Shown: positions 19,173 to 32,337, counted from the first letter of the stretch. The stretch: DNA of 64,000 bases from Gonocerus acuteangulatus (GCA_946811695.1 OX328127.1:46119611-46183610), one strand, 5' to 3'. Translations and numbers: made by a program. The notes: generated by a model not told the origin, from the sequence alone.

Positions 19173-19752
19173 TTTACCAAGCAAATGCATGTGATAAAAC
19201 GGAGGCATAAATTAATTATTATAGGCATAGTTTTTAATGAACAATAAAATAGCATAGTAACAAAAATAGTAAACAAAGGGAATGGAAGTTAAACTTATAG
19301 TTCTACTTACTTGACTTACTTAAGGCTATAAGATAAATGAAAACACCAAACTTAAAAAAGTTTGATACAGACACTTTTGCAAACTTTATGAAGTTTGATT
19401 AACGCACGTTTGAAAACTTAAAAAGTTTGCAGACACTTAAAAAAGTTTCATGAAACTTAAAAAGTTAGATGTATGAATGTTAGATATAAACACTAAGGCT
19501 AAAAAAAGAAAAAATGTTCAAGCTTAAAACGTAAATGTTTTATAGCAAAAGAAAAATGGCTTCTAAGCCCAGTGTTGTCCTACAGAAATAAATTTATGTT
19601 ATACGATATATTTACTTTTTATTACTTTAAGATAGACTTAAAAGGCTAAAAGGTAGACTTAAAAAATGTTCAATCTTAAAAAAGTTCAAAGTTAAAAAAG
19701 TTTGATACACACGTTTGCAAACGTAATGTAATTTAAATTGTAATTTGTAATA
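19173..19752. repeat. AAAGTTT-rich low-complexity stretch
   Basis: Variants of AAAAAGTTTGATACA and ACTTAAAAAGTTT recur. No gene. Confidence 0.6.
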
Positions 19753-19858
19753 GAACAAACAAAGGTTAAAACTGAAATGTTTTAAAACAAAGTTTTAACG
19801 AAATGTTTCAAAAAAGATTTGTTAAAAACTTAAACCGTTTAAATGTATTTGCAAGCTT
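19753..19858 (+). repeat. direct repeat, copy 2
   Basis: Second copy of the 105-bp repeat at 19068-19172, differing at a handful of positions. Confidence 0.85.
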
Positions 19859-20389
19859 AATTCTGTCGCAAAACTGAATAACACCTAGGAGCCCAGTGTT
19901 GTCTTACTTGATATATACTTCTTAAACAGAAATATCATTTTTCTCCAAATTCTGAGAATATAAGGCTATTTTGAGAATAGGTAAAACTTTAAAAGAAGTT
20001 AAAATAAAACTTTAAAAATAAGTATAACTTAAAAAAAAGTAAAACAAAAACAAAAAGAAAGTAAAACTTAATAAAAAATGAGTTTTGTTGGCTTGCTAAT
20101 TTCCATCTATATTGCCGTTCTTCTTTGAAGAAGTTGCAACACTGGAAGAAAATGGCTATTTCGGAGAATTTACTCCTTCATAAAGGACTTGTTCGAAGGC
20201 GTAACTCCCGAACTGTGAATCCTAGAAGATTTTGAGCTAGACTACGAGATTTCCCGGATCAAGACGTATCTATGTGCGAAGTTTGGTCAATATCAGTCAA
20301 ACGATGTGGATTTGTATAAGGAACAAACAAACAGAAAAACAGACAGAACACGTGATTTTTATATATATAGATTTTCATGACGTATATAA

Positions 20390-20493
20390 AAAACAATGTT
20401 TCGTACTGCATTTATTGGACTCGTTTGTAATTATGTACATTTATTTTATTGCTGAAGACGACTGCCAAAGAGTGTGCCAAAACGTTCGAAATA

Positions 20494-20525
<32 letters not shown>
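20390..20525 (+). mobile_element. Penelope-like terminal fragment with A tail
   Basis: TTGCTGAAGACGACTGCC, then AAAGAGTGTGCC, then AAAACGTTCGAAATATAG resembles the hammerhead-derived terminal text of Penelope-like elements (CTGANGA, stem, AAGAG loop, stem, GAAACG). A run of about 20 A follows. It is diverged and has no coding part. Confidence 0.4.
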
Positions 20526-22299
20526 TCTGACGTTTTCTCCTAGCTGAATCCCAAACATTCCTTGAATTTCCGTTAAATCCTACAATTTATTGGTTCCTGA
20601 AGGATGTGCATTGTATGTGCTCTGTACTGTTTTAATGAGCTTAAAGAGTATATTACCAAAACAATTTTCTTCTTTTCTCTGTCGTATATGTTGCTTAGAG
20701 ATAGGAACATTGCCTCAAACTGAGCAGAAGGAATATTAAAAACTGTTGTAAATTATTAGACACATCCTTATAAATATAAATACTTAGTTCAAGCCGAGCT
20801 GAAGGAATAGTCTCCTTGAGAGTTGTGCCATCATACAATACTCTAAAAATGCTTTTGTGACAAATGTCATGGGCCTTGTGTTCAAGCCGAACTACAACTT
20901 GCAGCCTTTTGCATACTTCAGTAGCTAAACCTCTCCTTCAAGTTGAAAATGTATGGCTTTCTTCACGTCCTCGTAAATTGTCTTCCTCGCATTTTAATCC
21001 CTTATTTTCCTTTTTATCTTTTATTTCTAAAAACATCTCTGTTTTTCCTTCCACTTTTCTTGAAGAAAGAAAATAAATTCTTCTTTTCTTAACTAAAGGT
21101 CTTTCCTTTTAATAACATTACTTGAAATATAGCTTAGGTATTGAAGTAATTTGATATGTTAATATATGTATATTTTATTTCTTACGAAGGTTTCTTTATC
21201 GCAATGTACTTGTGGAAACTTTGTTAGTTAGTATTAGTATGGAACAAAACAATTTAGTTTAGCGTAGTTAGCCAACCAAACATTTTTGTGTATGATGAAG
21301 TGTTTCCTTCTAGTTGATATTTAAATGTTTAAAACATAAATATACTTAAAACTGTTGTTCTCTAATATTATAATTAATGCATATAAAGGTAAATGATCAT
21401 AAAGCAAATTTTTTTTTGCCATAAAACGGGTATATTAGATTAGATTAGATTAGTTGCCGCTTGTACGCTCCACATCACGGGGTGCACCTCGCCCTTTTGT
21501 CCTCTTGTAAGAGTCCTAAAATGGTCAAATTTACTTTAAACACCCGATAAAGTTTAGGTTTATTCTGACGACAGTTGACCTCCTGATTTCGTTTTTATTC
21601 AGGCTTCCAAAAAAACACACTCAAATTTACCTTGCTTGTCCCCAAACCATCTAAAGACGTGTCCTTTATAACTGTATGTACTGGTTTATTTTTTATGATC
21701 ATTATGGTCAATGTTTTGTGATTAAGTGCCGAATTAGATAAAATTACCATTTATTTTTTATCATTCTATGCGTAATCATTCTGATATTCTAAAATTGTTT
21801 AATTATATAGATTGAAATAATTTGTTCGGGAGCTTGAGATTACGTAGGTGTAAGTCAGGTACGTCCAGAGGCATTAAACTAATTTCAATAAATCCAAGGT
21901 CTTTTCAATAAATGTTGTCGTCTTTAATGGTATTTTAAATCGTACGATCAAGACAAAAAAGTTTAGGCCAGTGAAACTAACACATTTTATTTTTAAACTT
22001 TAATGTACATATACAAAAATGAAAATAATCGTCACTATGCACTAGATTGGTTACTTAGATGACAGTTTGAGGAGCATCTTCACCGCCAATAAATAATAAT
22101 AATAATAATAATAATAGATGACAGTTAGTGAACAGGTCCGTCCTCACTGAGCAGACGCGTTCCGACAACATCTCTATTTCTTTATCATCTGTCATCAAAG
22201 TAAGCTATATATATAACACACATGTGTATATATATAAACACATGTGTTTGTATACAGGGGAGAGTTTGGTCAATTGCTTGTGCATGTGACTTCTGTTCT
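20526..22299. other. unannotated 1.8-kb stretch
   Basis: Nothing coding was recognised. Contains a short (TTAGA)n run at 21430-21454 and an (AAT)n run at 22090-22117. Confidence 0.5.
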
Positions 22300-22433
22300 C
22301 GAATACCTAGGCAAAGGATAAAATAGGACAAGCAGAGCATTGTACTCACTGCACAAGCTCCATAGTGTGCCTTATGGTCATGAATCATAAACCAGTACAG
22401 TATCTGTTCTTTAGGCCCTCATGGTCTGGTACA
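22300..22433 (+). mobile_element. SINE family B, 3-prime fragment
   Basis: GAATACCTAGGCAAAGGATA, the ACTCACTGCACAAGCTCC region and GTGTGCCTTATGGTCATGAA align with the 3-prime half of the family B SINEs. The head is missing. Confidence 0.65.
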
Positions 22434-22921
22434 TTCCTGAGTTAAACATATTTATATACAGGCTGTCCTTTTATGAATGTCACTTCATGGGATAACGTTA
22501 TAGTCGACGGTCATAAGCGGTTCATCTGTTCGACGTCATAAGCGGGGAAGAAAAAGCGCTTATACCCTTTTTGCAGAATCAATATTTCTTTCTTTCGGGA
22601 TTCGACCTTGGTTACCATTCCAACCCCTTCACTATATAATATCATATGTGAATAGAGCAGTGGAGCTGAATGGATGTCCGAGAAGAGTCAAATAAAGGGG
22701 CAATAATAAAGTGTAAACATTGAGTTAAATGGACTGAAGTGAATCCTTATAATGACATCCGCTATCGTAAATAGCCTCGTTCCCTCGCTCAGTCAGGCGA
22801 TGTTCGTAATGTTCTATTCGGTGTCAAGGCAGGGTCTTCCATTTTCTTCATGTCATTCGGATAGAGAATGTTAGAAATATGTACTATCTTTCATCTTGCA
22901 CTCTACTAGATATAATACAAG
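22434..22921. other. unannotated stretch
   Basis: Contains ACAGGCTGTCCTTTTATGAA, vaguely like a mariner end, but no partner end was found. Confidence 0.35.
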
Positions 22922-23363
22922 ATTGGGTTGGTGCAAAAATACTGCAAGTTTTGAATATTCAATATGTTTAGGCAAGTGCTTGCAAAGTAAACAAAGATAA
23001 TCTTAAGTCTGGTTAATGGATGATAAACAATGGCTATTAATGTTTTTGCCTCAAAGATCAAGGATGAGTTAGGACCTCTGAAATTCACCTTGTCAAAACA
23101 AGATGGTTGACAAGGTGCAGCTCAAATCGCGCCTAATCTCGATGTTATTTGGGGTGAAGGAAGTATCAGTAAATGTTCAGTGCAGCGTTGGTTTCAAAAC
23201 ATTTCGTAATGGATATTTTGATCTCAAGACAAGAACGGTCGCTTCTTTAGTTTACCTCGAGGGCTTTATTGAAAGAAACTACTCGGGACATCAGGAACGT
23301 ACACCTACACTACCTATGACATTGTTCATATAGTCACCTACACTATTTTTGCACCAACCCAAT
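22922..23363 (+). mobile_element. internally deleted mariner with perfect 20-bp TIRs
   Basis: ATTGGGTTGGTGCAAAAATA (22922-22941) is the exact inverse of 23344-23363, and this is a classic mariner terminal repeat. Inside, the plus strand retains VIWGEGSISKCSVQRWF and a following KTFRNGYFDLKTR-like stretch. This matches the second helix-turn-helix of mariner transposases (x-F-G-E-G-x-x-S-x-x-T-V-Q-R-W-F). The catalytic domain is gone, so it is non-autonomous. Confidence 0.85.
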
Positions 23364-24283
23364 ATATATATAGATGTCCAAATACATCGAAGGCACTGAA
23401 TTAGGAAGTCGAGTTACAAGAAGTGGTTATGACAAGATGGTATAAGTGGTTTGAGCACGTCGAATGCCAATGAAGGTGGTACAAGGGAAAGAACTAGACC
23501 TCGACTGTGGTGGCTGAATTCTACAAAGAAAACTTTCCAAATTTTAAACACTGTTTTCTCAGGCTAAACTGATGGTTTCTATGGAAATTGAAGTATTCGC
23601 AACACTGTGGATGGATTGGGTGTTTAAGGGCAGAAAACATCTAGGTCCTGAAGTGTAATGTTAGAGAGTCGTGGTATATGTCGTGAAAGGGTTTATAATT
23701 TGTGTTTAGGAAAGTGCATGACAATGAACTGTTATTTTGATAACTTGTATTCTATTATTTTTTTATTTACTAAAGTCATTTTTTTGATTTACTAATGTGT
23801 CGCAGCAACGTGATTTCATAACAATTTTTGAAATATTATACAAAAATTCATGAAAAAATGTTTATACTTTCTGTTTTTCAAACGTAACCTACATTTATAA
23901 ATTTTTACGTCATTAACTGTGAAACATACGGAAAAATGGTCGATTCTTCTAATTTTTTCAATACCCAAAATACTTTTCAACTTCATGCTTCAACTTTTTT
24001 CAGTTTTCATCGAAAATGGTAAACTCGTTAGCCTGATAATTGTTTTATGTGATACTTCACGTCACACTATCTACAACACTGGTACTCGGGGAAGCCCTGA
24101 AAACCGTTTACGATACGTTTTATTTTGCGGGGATTTTGCTAAAAAAGTGGAATTTTTCTAACCAAGATTCATTGTAGATAAGTATTTTTGTAGCGTTCCA
24201 TCAAAATCAGACCATTTTTGTAGATGCCATGGTTAAGTTCCAACTGGCAAATATATTTACTTGTACACATATATTTGTATATA

Positions 24284-24288
<5 letters not shown>
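23364..24288. other. unannotated stretch
   Basis: Near 23435 the plus strand reads VVMTRWYKWFEHVE, weakly like a second mariner HTH, too degraded to call. Nothing else was recognised. Confidence 0.35.

Positions 24289-24331
<43 letters not shown>
24289..24331. repeat. (TA)n microsatellite
   Basis: TA run followed by a short (ATTT)n, just beyond the 3-prime end of a LINE fragment. Confidence 0.9.
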
Positions 24332-24334
<3 letters not shown>

Positions 24335-24361
24335 TTATTTATTTATATGCATATTACTTAC

Positions 24362-24940
24362 TTACTTATAGACGGACACTACAGTCCGTGAAGGACCAAG
24401 GCCTCAGCCAACAGCTTATTCCAGGCATCTCTATCTGTCAAAAAACGCCTCCAACGACGGATTCCCATTTCCTTCAAATCCTTCTCCACGTCGTCCAGCC
24501 AGCGCAATCGAGGTTTTCCCCGCCTTCTTCTGCCACCCGGCGTTCCATAAAGGGGTTTTCTTGGCAATCTTTCAGGGGTCATTCTCTCGACGTGTTCCAA
24601 CATTTGAGCCTTTGGTGTTTTATAAAAGTAATTATGTCTGGGTCTCCGTACAGCGTTTTAAGCTCCTGATTAGTTTTTATTCTCCAGAAGTCGCCACACT
24701 TTACCGGGTCATATATCCTTCTGAGTACCTTCCGCTCCCAGACTAGTAGCATTCTTGTACTTTCTTTGGTTAGTACCCATGCCTCGCTTCCATATGTGAC
24801 TACTGGGCGTATGACTGTCTTGTAAATATGAACCTTTGCCTTTCTGGAGAGCCCCTTGAACCTCAACATTTTCTGTACCCCAAACAGACACCTATTTCCT
24901 GCAGCAATTCGGGCTTTATTGTCTGGCACTACACAACACT
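24362..24940 (-). pseudogene. 5-prime-truncated LINE, ORF2 C-terminal tail
   Basis: Minus-strand frames give VHIYKTVIRPVVTYGSEAW, then WERKVLRRIYDPV, LKTLYGDPDIITFIKHQRL, then after a frameshift near 24590 HVERMTPERLPRKPLYG and GKPRLRWLDDVEKDLKEMG. This is the widespread C-terminal region of arthropod LINE endonuclease-reverse transcriptases. The element ends at a (TAAG)n-like tract near 24362, consistent with a LINE 3-prime end. The clade (RTE-like or other) is uncertain. All of the RT core is missing. Confidence 0.8.
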
Positions 24941-25165
24941 CAGCTGAAATTATATTTACGCATATTATTTATATGCATATATTCATCCAGATTAAATCCA
25001 AAAGTTTTTTTTTTCTGGATCTTATTTTTCCATACGATATAAGTTCTAACATTACATTAGAACAGGTATTTTACCTGAAGGCAAGATAGAATCGAATCTA
25101 ATCAATCATATGATAAATAAATATATATTTAATCATATTGAAATGTATTCAATCATTATAAATAT

Positions 25166-25355
25166 GGCGTGAGTACTTAACACTCTGTGCCAAAAGGGTC
25201 GTGGGTTCGATCCCCACTATGGGGTGATGGCTTTTCTCTAGAAGAAAGAAAATACATCAGCCCTATCTAAAAGGGTGGTAACCTGTAGATATCCCGTCCC
25301 AAAATTCTTAGTTAATAATAATAGACGTTAAAAATGTTTATAAATAAATAAATGA
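25166..25355 (+). mobile_element. tRNA-derived SINE family A
   Basis: The head retains a box B GTGGGTTCGATCC. The body has ATGGCTTTTCTCTAGAA and the middle module GGTGGTAACCTGTAGAT. The tail is AATTCTTAGTTAATAATAA followed by (AAAT)n. Related copies lie at 49593, 54888, 55741, 57678 and 63536. Confidence 0.75.
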
Positions 25356-25579
25356 ATATGTATTGTGTGTTAATTGATATTTTTTCCCCACAATAGTGCT
25401 ATACAAGTTTTAAATGTATCCCTTGTTATAATCGGAGCAATATAAAAGCACCAGGTGTTCCACAGACAAAAAGAGGGCGACACTGTCCGATATTTGGGTG
25501 CATGTTTGCCCAATAAACACTTAGTTACCAACAGCTCTCTCCTATTTCCTACCTCGAAAATATTTATTTATTCTGATTT

Positions 25580-25627
<48 letters not shown>

Positions 25628-26213
25628 TGCTGTGGACTATTCATACTACTTAAGAAAAACTACTGAATTAAAACCTCTATACATTCATAAAAGAGTTCAA
25701 TACTTGTGAGGATATTAAATATTAATGAACTATTCATTTTTTTTAATTTTTATAAAGTTACCTCCTTGTTATATAAATAGAAGTCCTTGTTAATTTTTTC
25801 GATAAACCATCTATCAGTGAAACATTCGATCTAGATGAAATTGAAAACAAATCCAATAAAACAATGTAAATGATGTTAGTAATTATAATATTTACAGACA
25901 TTAAAAAGGTAATTATCTGAAACAATATTGTATCAAATAATATTGATCAAAATACTTTTTCCACAACAGTTTTTAATATACTCCTGTTTGTGTAAAAAGA
26001 CTTATTTGGTTTTTGGACGAAAGACCTCTTTGAACTAAGTAATTCTGAAATATTATTCATCGAGTCAAAAATGCTATAAGCTTAGAGATGGTTTCTGCTT
26101 GTAGCTTTCGGCCAGAGTTTTATTGTCATGTAAGTTCTACAACCTCATTTAAATGCTGTTTATTCTTGCCTGTTAATTTCTTACCATTTTAAGTATCATG
26201 AAAAAAAATTGAT
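25356..26213. other. unannotated stretch with poly-T
   Basis: Contains a 44-base T run at 25582-25625. No gene recognised. Confidence 0.5.
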
Positions 26214-26315
26214 CCTGTAACAGGCCACGAGGGCCCAGAGGGGCCATCTTATTCATGACCATACGGCACACTAGGAAGATAGTGTGGTCAATACTATGCT
26301 CCAGCATTGTAAGCA
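26214..26315 (-). mobile_element. SINE family B, 3-prime fragment
   Basis: Reverse orientation. GGCCACGAGGGCCC, TCATGACCATACGGCACAC and ATAGTGTGGTCAATACTATG are the complement of the family B 3-prime end. Confidence 0.7.
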
Positions 26316-29300
26316 TTGCATGGATACCTTCGTCTTCCATTTGTTTCAATTAATTTACGAGGAATTGTCATGTTTATTTTGAATCTGTTAACTTTAGAAA
26401 TATTTAATTCTCCAGGCTGGTATTTTTACCCAGTCCCCTACAATACAGTACTACTTATCTCAAGTGATTAGGGATGGTCAAATTTTAATGTCCTCTTATA
26501 TATAACACAGTTTTCGGGACTGGTTGATAGGATGATTGAACCATCCTTATTTCGTGGAAATCGAACCTACGAATTTAGCAGTCACGAACACAGGTCCTCC
26601 ATACCAGTGTGTCCTAAACACGATTGTATTCGTTGCCGGCGACTTCATTTTCAAATATTTAATAAATTATGTTTAAAACAAGATGCCAGGTTGAGATTTA
26701 AACACACTTCCTCTGCTTCCATCCTGGTGTCTTAACCACATAAGCAAATGGGCGTAATCTAACCATACGCGCAATCATTGTCAATTATTCAAAGCCCACA
26801 ATTTTAAACTTACTGATAAATAATTAGGTGTCACAACAAATGTTTACATTTTGTTTTGCCTTCAAAAAGCATCACTAAATGTCACAGCATAATTGGCTTG
26901 TGATTTATGAGCCGCAGTGTAACATAATAGTCAAGAATGGTTGACTCGAGACAACTGGCTGAGTTTCAAGTTGGCTGATATTGGATATTCTCACGCAGCC
27001 TATGCACCCAAGACTTGTCCTAGTCACGCCAATGGAGCATAATAGATTTGAAGGATTCCCTGACGACATGCACCCTCCTAAGGTAGGAAGATGTCATCGA
27101 TGTCGCTAAATGAGTTGTTAGGCATTCTTTGGTCGATGTCCATGATAGTCCTACAAAATGTATATTTTACTAGGGAAACATTTGTATTTTTTTTTAGTAA
27201 CTTTTTTCACATTTCCAGCCAGAACGTGATCATTAGCCCATGGACTTAAGATCGCAGGCAGAAATATGCTGTAATCATTCAGTACTGAAATCCATGAACT
27301 AAAGCGGAACATACTTAGACTTTGTCCAAATATGTTATGAAAACTATATTCTCGACGTCATGACGTAATAATTAAATTCTAAGAAAATGTATAACCTCTT
27401 TAATAATATAACATAGCAAAATAAACGTTTACATAGTTGAAAAATTCAATATACCAAAATCATATAATATATTAAAATCCTGCAATAAAAGCCGATTAAT
27501 AATAAAAAAAAAAAATCCTTGGATGAAAGTAATGCTGAAGCCTTTATTGGTGAAATAGCTTAAAAAGAGTTTAGTCTTGTTTTTATTTTTACCTCATGAT
27601 TAACCCGTTGAGTCTAAAATAGAGAAATGTTATTCGGATGATATGTGGTGTATGTTTTTATACATCTTTTTATTCATAATCTAGGGCGAGGTTAGATCAG
27701 TGGTAGAACATTCGAATAATATGCTCAATATACTAATACAAGCGTCTTGGTGAAGTTTCCATTCGAAAACTTAATAAATGTCCTGCAAAAACGTCTCTGG
27801 AGTAAATTTCGATGAGTCGGTAACATTTGGGGAAATAAGTGCTCAAATCTTTAAATTTGTTGGTTTCGTTTATTTGAACGGTTCTTTTTATATTTTTTCC
27901 TTAGTTTGGATTGCTTGTTATTTCTTTTGAATTGCTTATTGTAGGAAAATGTGTTTGCCAGTAAAAGAATCTACAGAGACATGCTGTTTATGTTCTACTA
28001 CTGTACTGCTATTGTTTCTGCTCCTCAGAACGGTTATTTTTCTCTATTTATCTCAATTTTTTATCACAGTAGAACATATGTTTTTCGCCCATAAGAATGA
28101 GTTCAGGTAGACAAAATCTACTGGATATGTATGTTTGTACCAAATTTTTAGCCTGTGAGAGAGCGAACGGCCTCCGAAGTTTAAATGCCCTGTGTACTGA
28201 TAGAATCTAGTGCTCTGAGGGTCAAAACTCATAAAACATATCTTGTAATACCTGCATAGACATTTTTACAAAAAAACGAAACAAGTTAATGGAGCTCTTG
28301 TGAAGTTTTAACCCGGGTTTGAGTCTACTAATAATCTGAAACCACTTTTTTTCATTTATTATGCAAACTTTTCCCATTGTAATAAATTTCAAGTGAATTG
28401 AATACTAGTGTAATAGTCCATATAAAAGTCATAAAGCCATAATATACACTGAGCTAAATTAATGGCATTATGTTAGGAGTATTAGGTTTATGGAGGAAGT
28501 TTGACAAGTTCGTATTTAGTAAAACACATTCCCTTGTAAAGCAATGAATCTTCTAGATATTTTATTACAACAATTGCTAACCATGCCAAAAATTATTTGA
28601 AACAATATCAGTGCATTTTAATTTTAATTATTAATTAATTTGAACTTATGATTGACAAAATTATTCGGGTTCCGAAAATGCAGAATTTTTGTTTTAAAAA
28701 ATAAATAATTAACTAAATCATCGAAAACATGTTTTAATTATCGAAATGCTCTCAATCTATTTTTTTGTCTTATGCTAATGCTGGAAGTTAGGCAAAATGC
28801 CTTTTTTATCTGAATGGATGTATTGAAGAATCAGATAGAAATAAATATGTTTCCGTTCATTTAGGAAGTGTAGAGACAATTTTTATTTTGCCTATTTTGG
28901 CTCTTTTAAGATTTAAAGCCTTTTTTTGCTCGTTATGCAATTTTTTTCTGCGATTTAAACATTATAAAAAGCACATAATGAATTTCGAATTTTGTTCGAA
29001 AACAAAAAAGTATTTCAAGTGCCGTTTTGCCTGCCTATTTTAACCAAAAATAAATGCCTATCTTCCGGGCTCTAATAATAACTCTCTATCCTCCCAGAAC
29101 ATCTCTCTAAGCTCTATTTGCCTAGAAACGGAAGTGGCCTAGAGACCATCTCTGGGAGATGTATATATGTGAAATGAAAACCATATTCGTCCAGAAGGTA
29201 CTACAGCAGTACAGCATCCCACCTCATGTACATTCATGTTAATGTAATCTTTCAATAATTTACTATAAATATATCTTATACGTTGTAAATTCAAAATAAA

Positions 29301-29969
29301 TAAAAAAGTAACATAAGAGTGCAACATTTTCATGTTTATTGTTGCCGACTCCAAGCTGAGTACTAAGTTTAAGGAGGTCCTGCAGGAAGGAATTTATCTA
29401 GAGCTGTAGTCTAGAATGGGATCAAAGCTAAAAACTAGATGAAAAGTATTGTAGAAAGAGATCCATCCTTTCTCATTTCTTTCCTAATAGATTCTCTCAA
29501 CTTCAAAGAACTTTGAATTTTACCCTTTCCGCATTTCCCTATTCTTGCAATTCATATTTATATTCTCGTTGCTCCTGAAAACACTTAAGAAATGAATACT
29601 TCCGCGTGAAAGTGAATTTCAAAAGAGCCAAAAGAAATGGCTCATGGATAATGGTTTTAGCTGATGCATAAATTCGAAATAATATTATTTTCCTTGTAGT
29701 CAATATATTCTTTTCTAGAACATCAAAAAAAGGAAGAAGTACAGCTGTGGAAGACTTGTTCTTTTCTTTTTCTTTTTTTTTTTTTTTTCATTTTTAATGC
29801 TTGAAAAGGCCAAAACATGTAAATGTGCACCCGTAGTCCAGTGCGCATCAGTAATAACGTAAGCTATTCGGGGATGTTAAAAGGCCAACGCTGATTACTA
29901 ATTTCGACTTTAGAGAAAATTCATGGATATATTCAATTTCTTTCTGAAAGTTTGAATGCCTTAGTTTAT
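26316..29969. other. unannotated 3.6-kb stretch
   Basis: AT-rich with no recognisable gene. A decayed tRNA-like SINE head (GGCGAGGTTAGATCAGTGGT) is visible at 27685-27740. Short frames are scattered and unconvincing. Confidence 0.5.
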
Positions 29970-30400
29970 TTTAAAAATATTTCAAATACATGAAGTATTT
30001 CGCTTGGATTTTGCGACAATGTGAAAAATTTCAATTTTTTTCACTAATACCACGTCTGCAAAGTATTATGCAAAAACTATCTAACCGATTTAAACAACAT
30101 TTAGTAGGTTTTTTTATTTTATTTTTTTTTTTTTTTTTTACTTTATAGTCATAATTTTCCAACCCTAAATGCATTTTGAGCTGTCGACAAAAAATATCCT
30201 TTTTTCATACTTATTTCTATTTTTGCAGTTCTGAGTGAATGGTGTACAAAAAACTTATTTTTTTTATAATAAAGAAAATATGTTCCGGTAATTTTTTTAT
30301 TTACTCAAACAATTATTGTTATTTGAATTGTTCTGACGAAGATAGTCGCCAAAAATTAAATCGCCTCCTCTCAATATGCTACTCGACAATACATAAATCC
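29970..30400 (+). repeat. dispersed repeat family D, copy 1
   Basis: Shares with 33200-33740 the landmarks CCCTAAATGCATTTTGAG, a later ATGTTCCGGTAATTTTT, TCAAACAATTATTGTTAT and a closing CTCTCAATAT. Copies are strongly diverged. Confidence 0.55.
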
Positions 30401-31700
30401 AATAAAATAAAATAAAAAATGCTTTATATATTTCTTTCAATATATATATATATATATATTGGTTTTTAGTAAGTTTGCTTGTTGAAGATTTGAATACTTT
30501 TTAATTTTGTTTTTGTTTTTTGTCATTTGGGCATCTTTTATAGCTTTTCGGAATGAACTTATATGAACTTCTGGTTGTTTTACATTTCGAATTATAATCT
30601 GATTCATTAACAAGAATCAGTTTTTTGTCAGTTAATTCTTTTATCTAATAGATGCTGGAAGAATTATCTTGATATAACCTCTTAATCACTTAATTGTTAA
30701 TGAAATGTCACTTTTATTACATTAAAAACTACTAACTATTGCCTTAATAGAGAAACGTGTCAAGATAAGCGGGTGTACTGACTGCCCTACGGAAATGTCA
30801 GGCTTAGAAAAAGGGCCCTCCTCAGGATGCCCTATTTCCGAAGCGGGGGTGAAGTACAACCCTGACTTTTACACTAAATGCTAATGCAATGTCTTATTTT
30901 TATGTACCCAACCCATATTGTAACTCGTCAAATAATTATTACTTATTTCATTACTTACTTAACGAGGTAAGAAAGTAATGAAAAGTCAAGTTTTATCAAT
31001 TTTTCGCGAAAACGGGTCAAAATTACAGGCATTAACTATAAAAAGTGTACCTTGAAGCTTATTAACGCTAAACTCTGTCAATTAACGCGAAACTACAATG
31101 TTCCGGCCGGCGGATTCTGTTAGTTAAGGGACTTAACGTCAAGCTTCCTCTTTACAAGAATTATAAATGGAATAATTAGTAATTACAAAACATTGAGTCA
31201 TAACATCAATAAACAAAAGAAAAGTGTCAGTATGCTGACTTGAAATTTTTGCGAACTGGACGAGGGATAAAAAGGTAGGGATTAATATTATAAGTTAATT
31301 GTTAAAAGAATAATTCACACGAAACTGTGATTCTCTTTATAGCTTCTATTATGAAGTTGAATAGGCTGCTGCATTTATTGATGGCCATGTTGATGTAGAA
31401 GTTCAATATCACAAAAATTCTTCTTCTCTTCCAGTTCGAAGTCGATGTGATTATGAGTCACAAATTTCATGTGTTGACTATTTGAAAGAACAAGTTGCTT
31501 TGGCCTTTCGATATTTCATTTAAGACTCTGGTGGTTCCTTCTTGAGTTTTATGTTATATTTAATATTGGCTTCGCTGAAACATGACCATGCCCACTTGAT
31601 GAATCGGAGAGCTTTTCCGGAGAGGTATTCAGTTGCCCATGTTTCCAAGAAGCGAATTTAAAAAATGATAATGGTTGAAATTGAAAGTAGCCTAATGCTA
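30401..31700. other. unannotated stretch
   Basis: Contains a short TA run near 30440-30460. Nothing coding was recognised. Confidence 0.5.
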
Positions 31701-32337
31701 GGCACACACGGGCCGGCAAAATGTTTTGTGTAACCGGTCGATATATTTGTGTAAGTGCACACGGTCCGGCAAACGGCCGGCCAGTTGCTCCCCATTCCAA
31801 CCATTGCTGCCTCTTGGATAGCTTTTACAACCATTACTGGCCTTGATAAGACACTAAATATACCTATGGCACTAAATAGAACTGCGTTGGTCTGTTTGCT
31901 TTTAATTTTAATAACTGAATAATAGGAACACAATGATAAATTTTGATTGAAATTTAAAGATCATTTCCACATTACATCATGTACACCTCACATCATGTAC
32001 ACCACACATCAAAAAACTTTAATGAATTTAAAAGACCAGTTTTAAATAAAAATTCAGTGTAATGTTATGTGAAAAACGAATAACTCATAGTAGTAGAAGA
32101 TAAAACAAAAATATAAGTTCTCATTAAATACTTTTGAAATAGATTTAGTGTCATATCCGGACCACTACTGGGAGTAAAAATTACCTACAAGGGAACTTAT
32201 GCTTGGAGTAGGGGGCATCCGGGCGACCGTTTTATCGGATCGCGTGGGCTTACCCATTCGCTCCCGTGTACTTCTGCTGCCATCTGCCACCGATAACCTG
32301 CCGGCCGGTGTTTTTGCCGGCTTGTCCTAACAGTATT
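31701..32337. mobile_element. possible non-autonomous DNA transposon with imperfect TIRs
   Basis: The left end GGCACACACGGGCCGGCAAA and the inverted right end TTAGGACAAGCCGGCAAAAA share CCGGCAAAA, and CGGCCGG blocks recur just inside both. The GC content here exceeds the surroundings. No transposase was recognised and no target duplication was found. Confidence 0.25.

Larger units (their letters stand above)
16097..20371 (-). mobile_element. region bounded by Helitron-type ends, 4.3 kb
   Basis: On the minus strand it begins at 20371 with TCTATATATATAAAAATCAC after an A, and ends at 16097 with AACAGCTAG before a T. Just inside the 3-prime end is a hairpin GGTGT, loop AGCATGGC, ACACC. A 5-prime TC, 3-prime CTRR, terminal hairpin and A-T insertion site are the Helitron hallmarks. 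Shorter relatives at 39741, 44324 and 48799 share both ends. No RepHel gene is inside; it holds a SINE and decayed Copia sequence, as captured or later-inserted cargo. It could be two unrelated ends rather than one element. Confidence 0.5.

Noticed and set aside
21430..21454. TTAGA repeats as telomeric DNA
   Set aside because: Only about four units, and the unit differs from the arthropod TTAGG telomere repeat.
24229..24669. 146-codon plus-strand frame
   Set aside because: It starts in a TA tract and is then antisense to a LINE C-terminal fragment.
31549..31933. Minus-strand frames of 83-91 codons
   Set aside because: They overlap in different frames, lack motifs and lie in a possible non-coding transposon.
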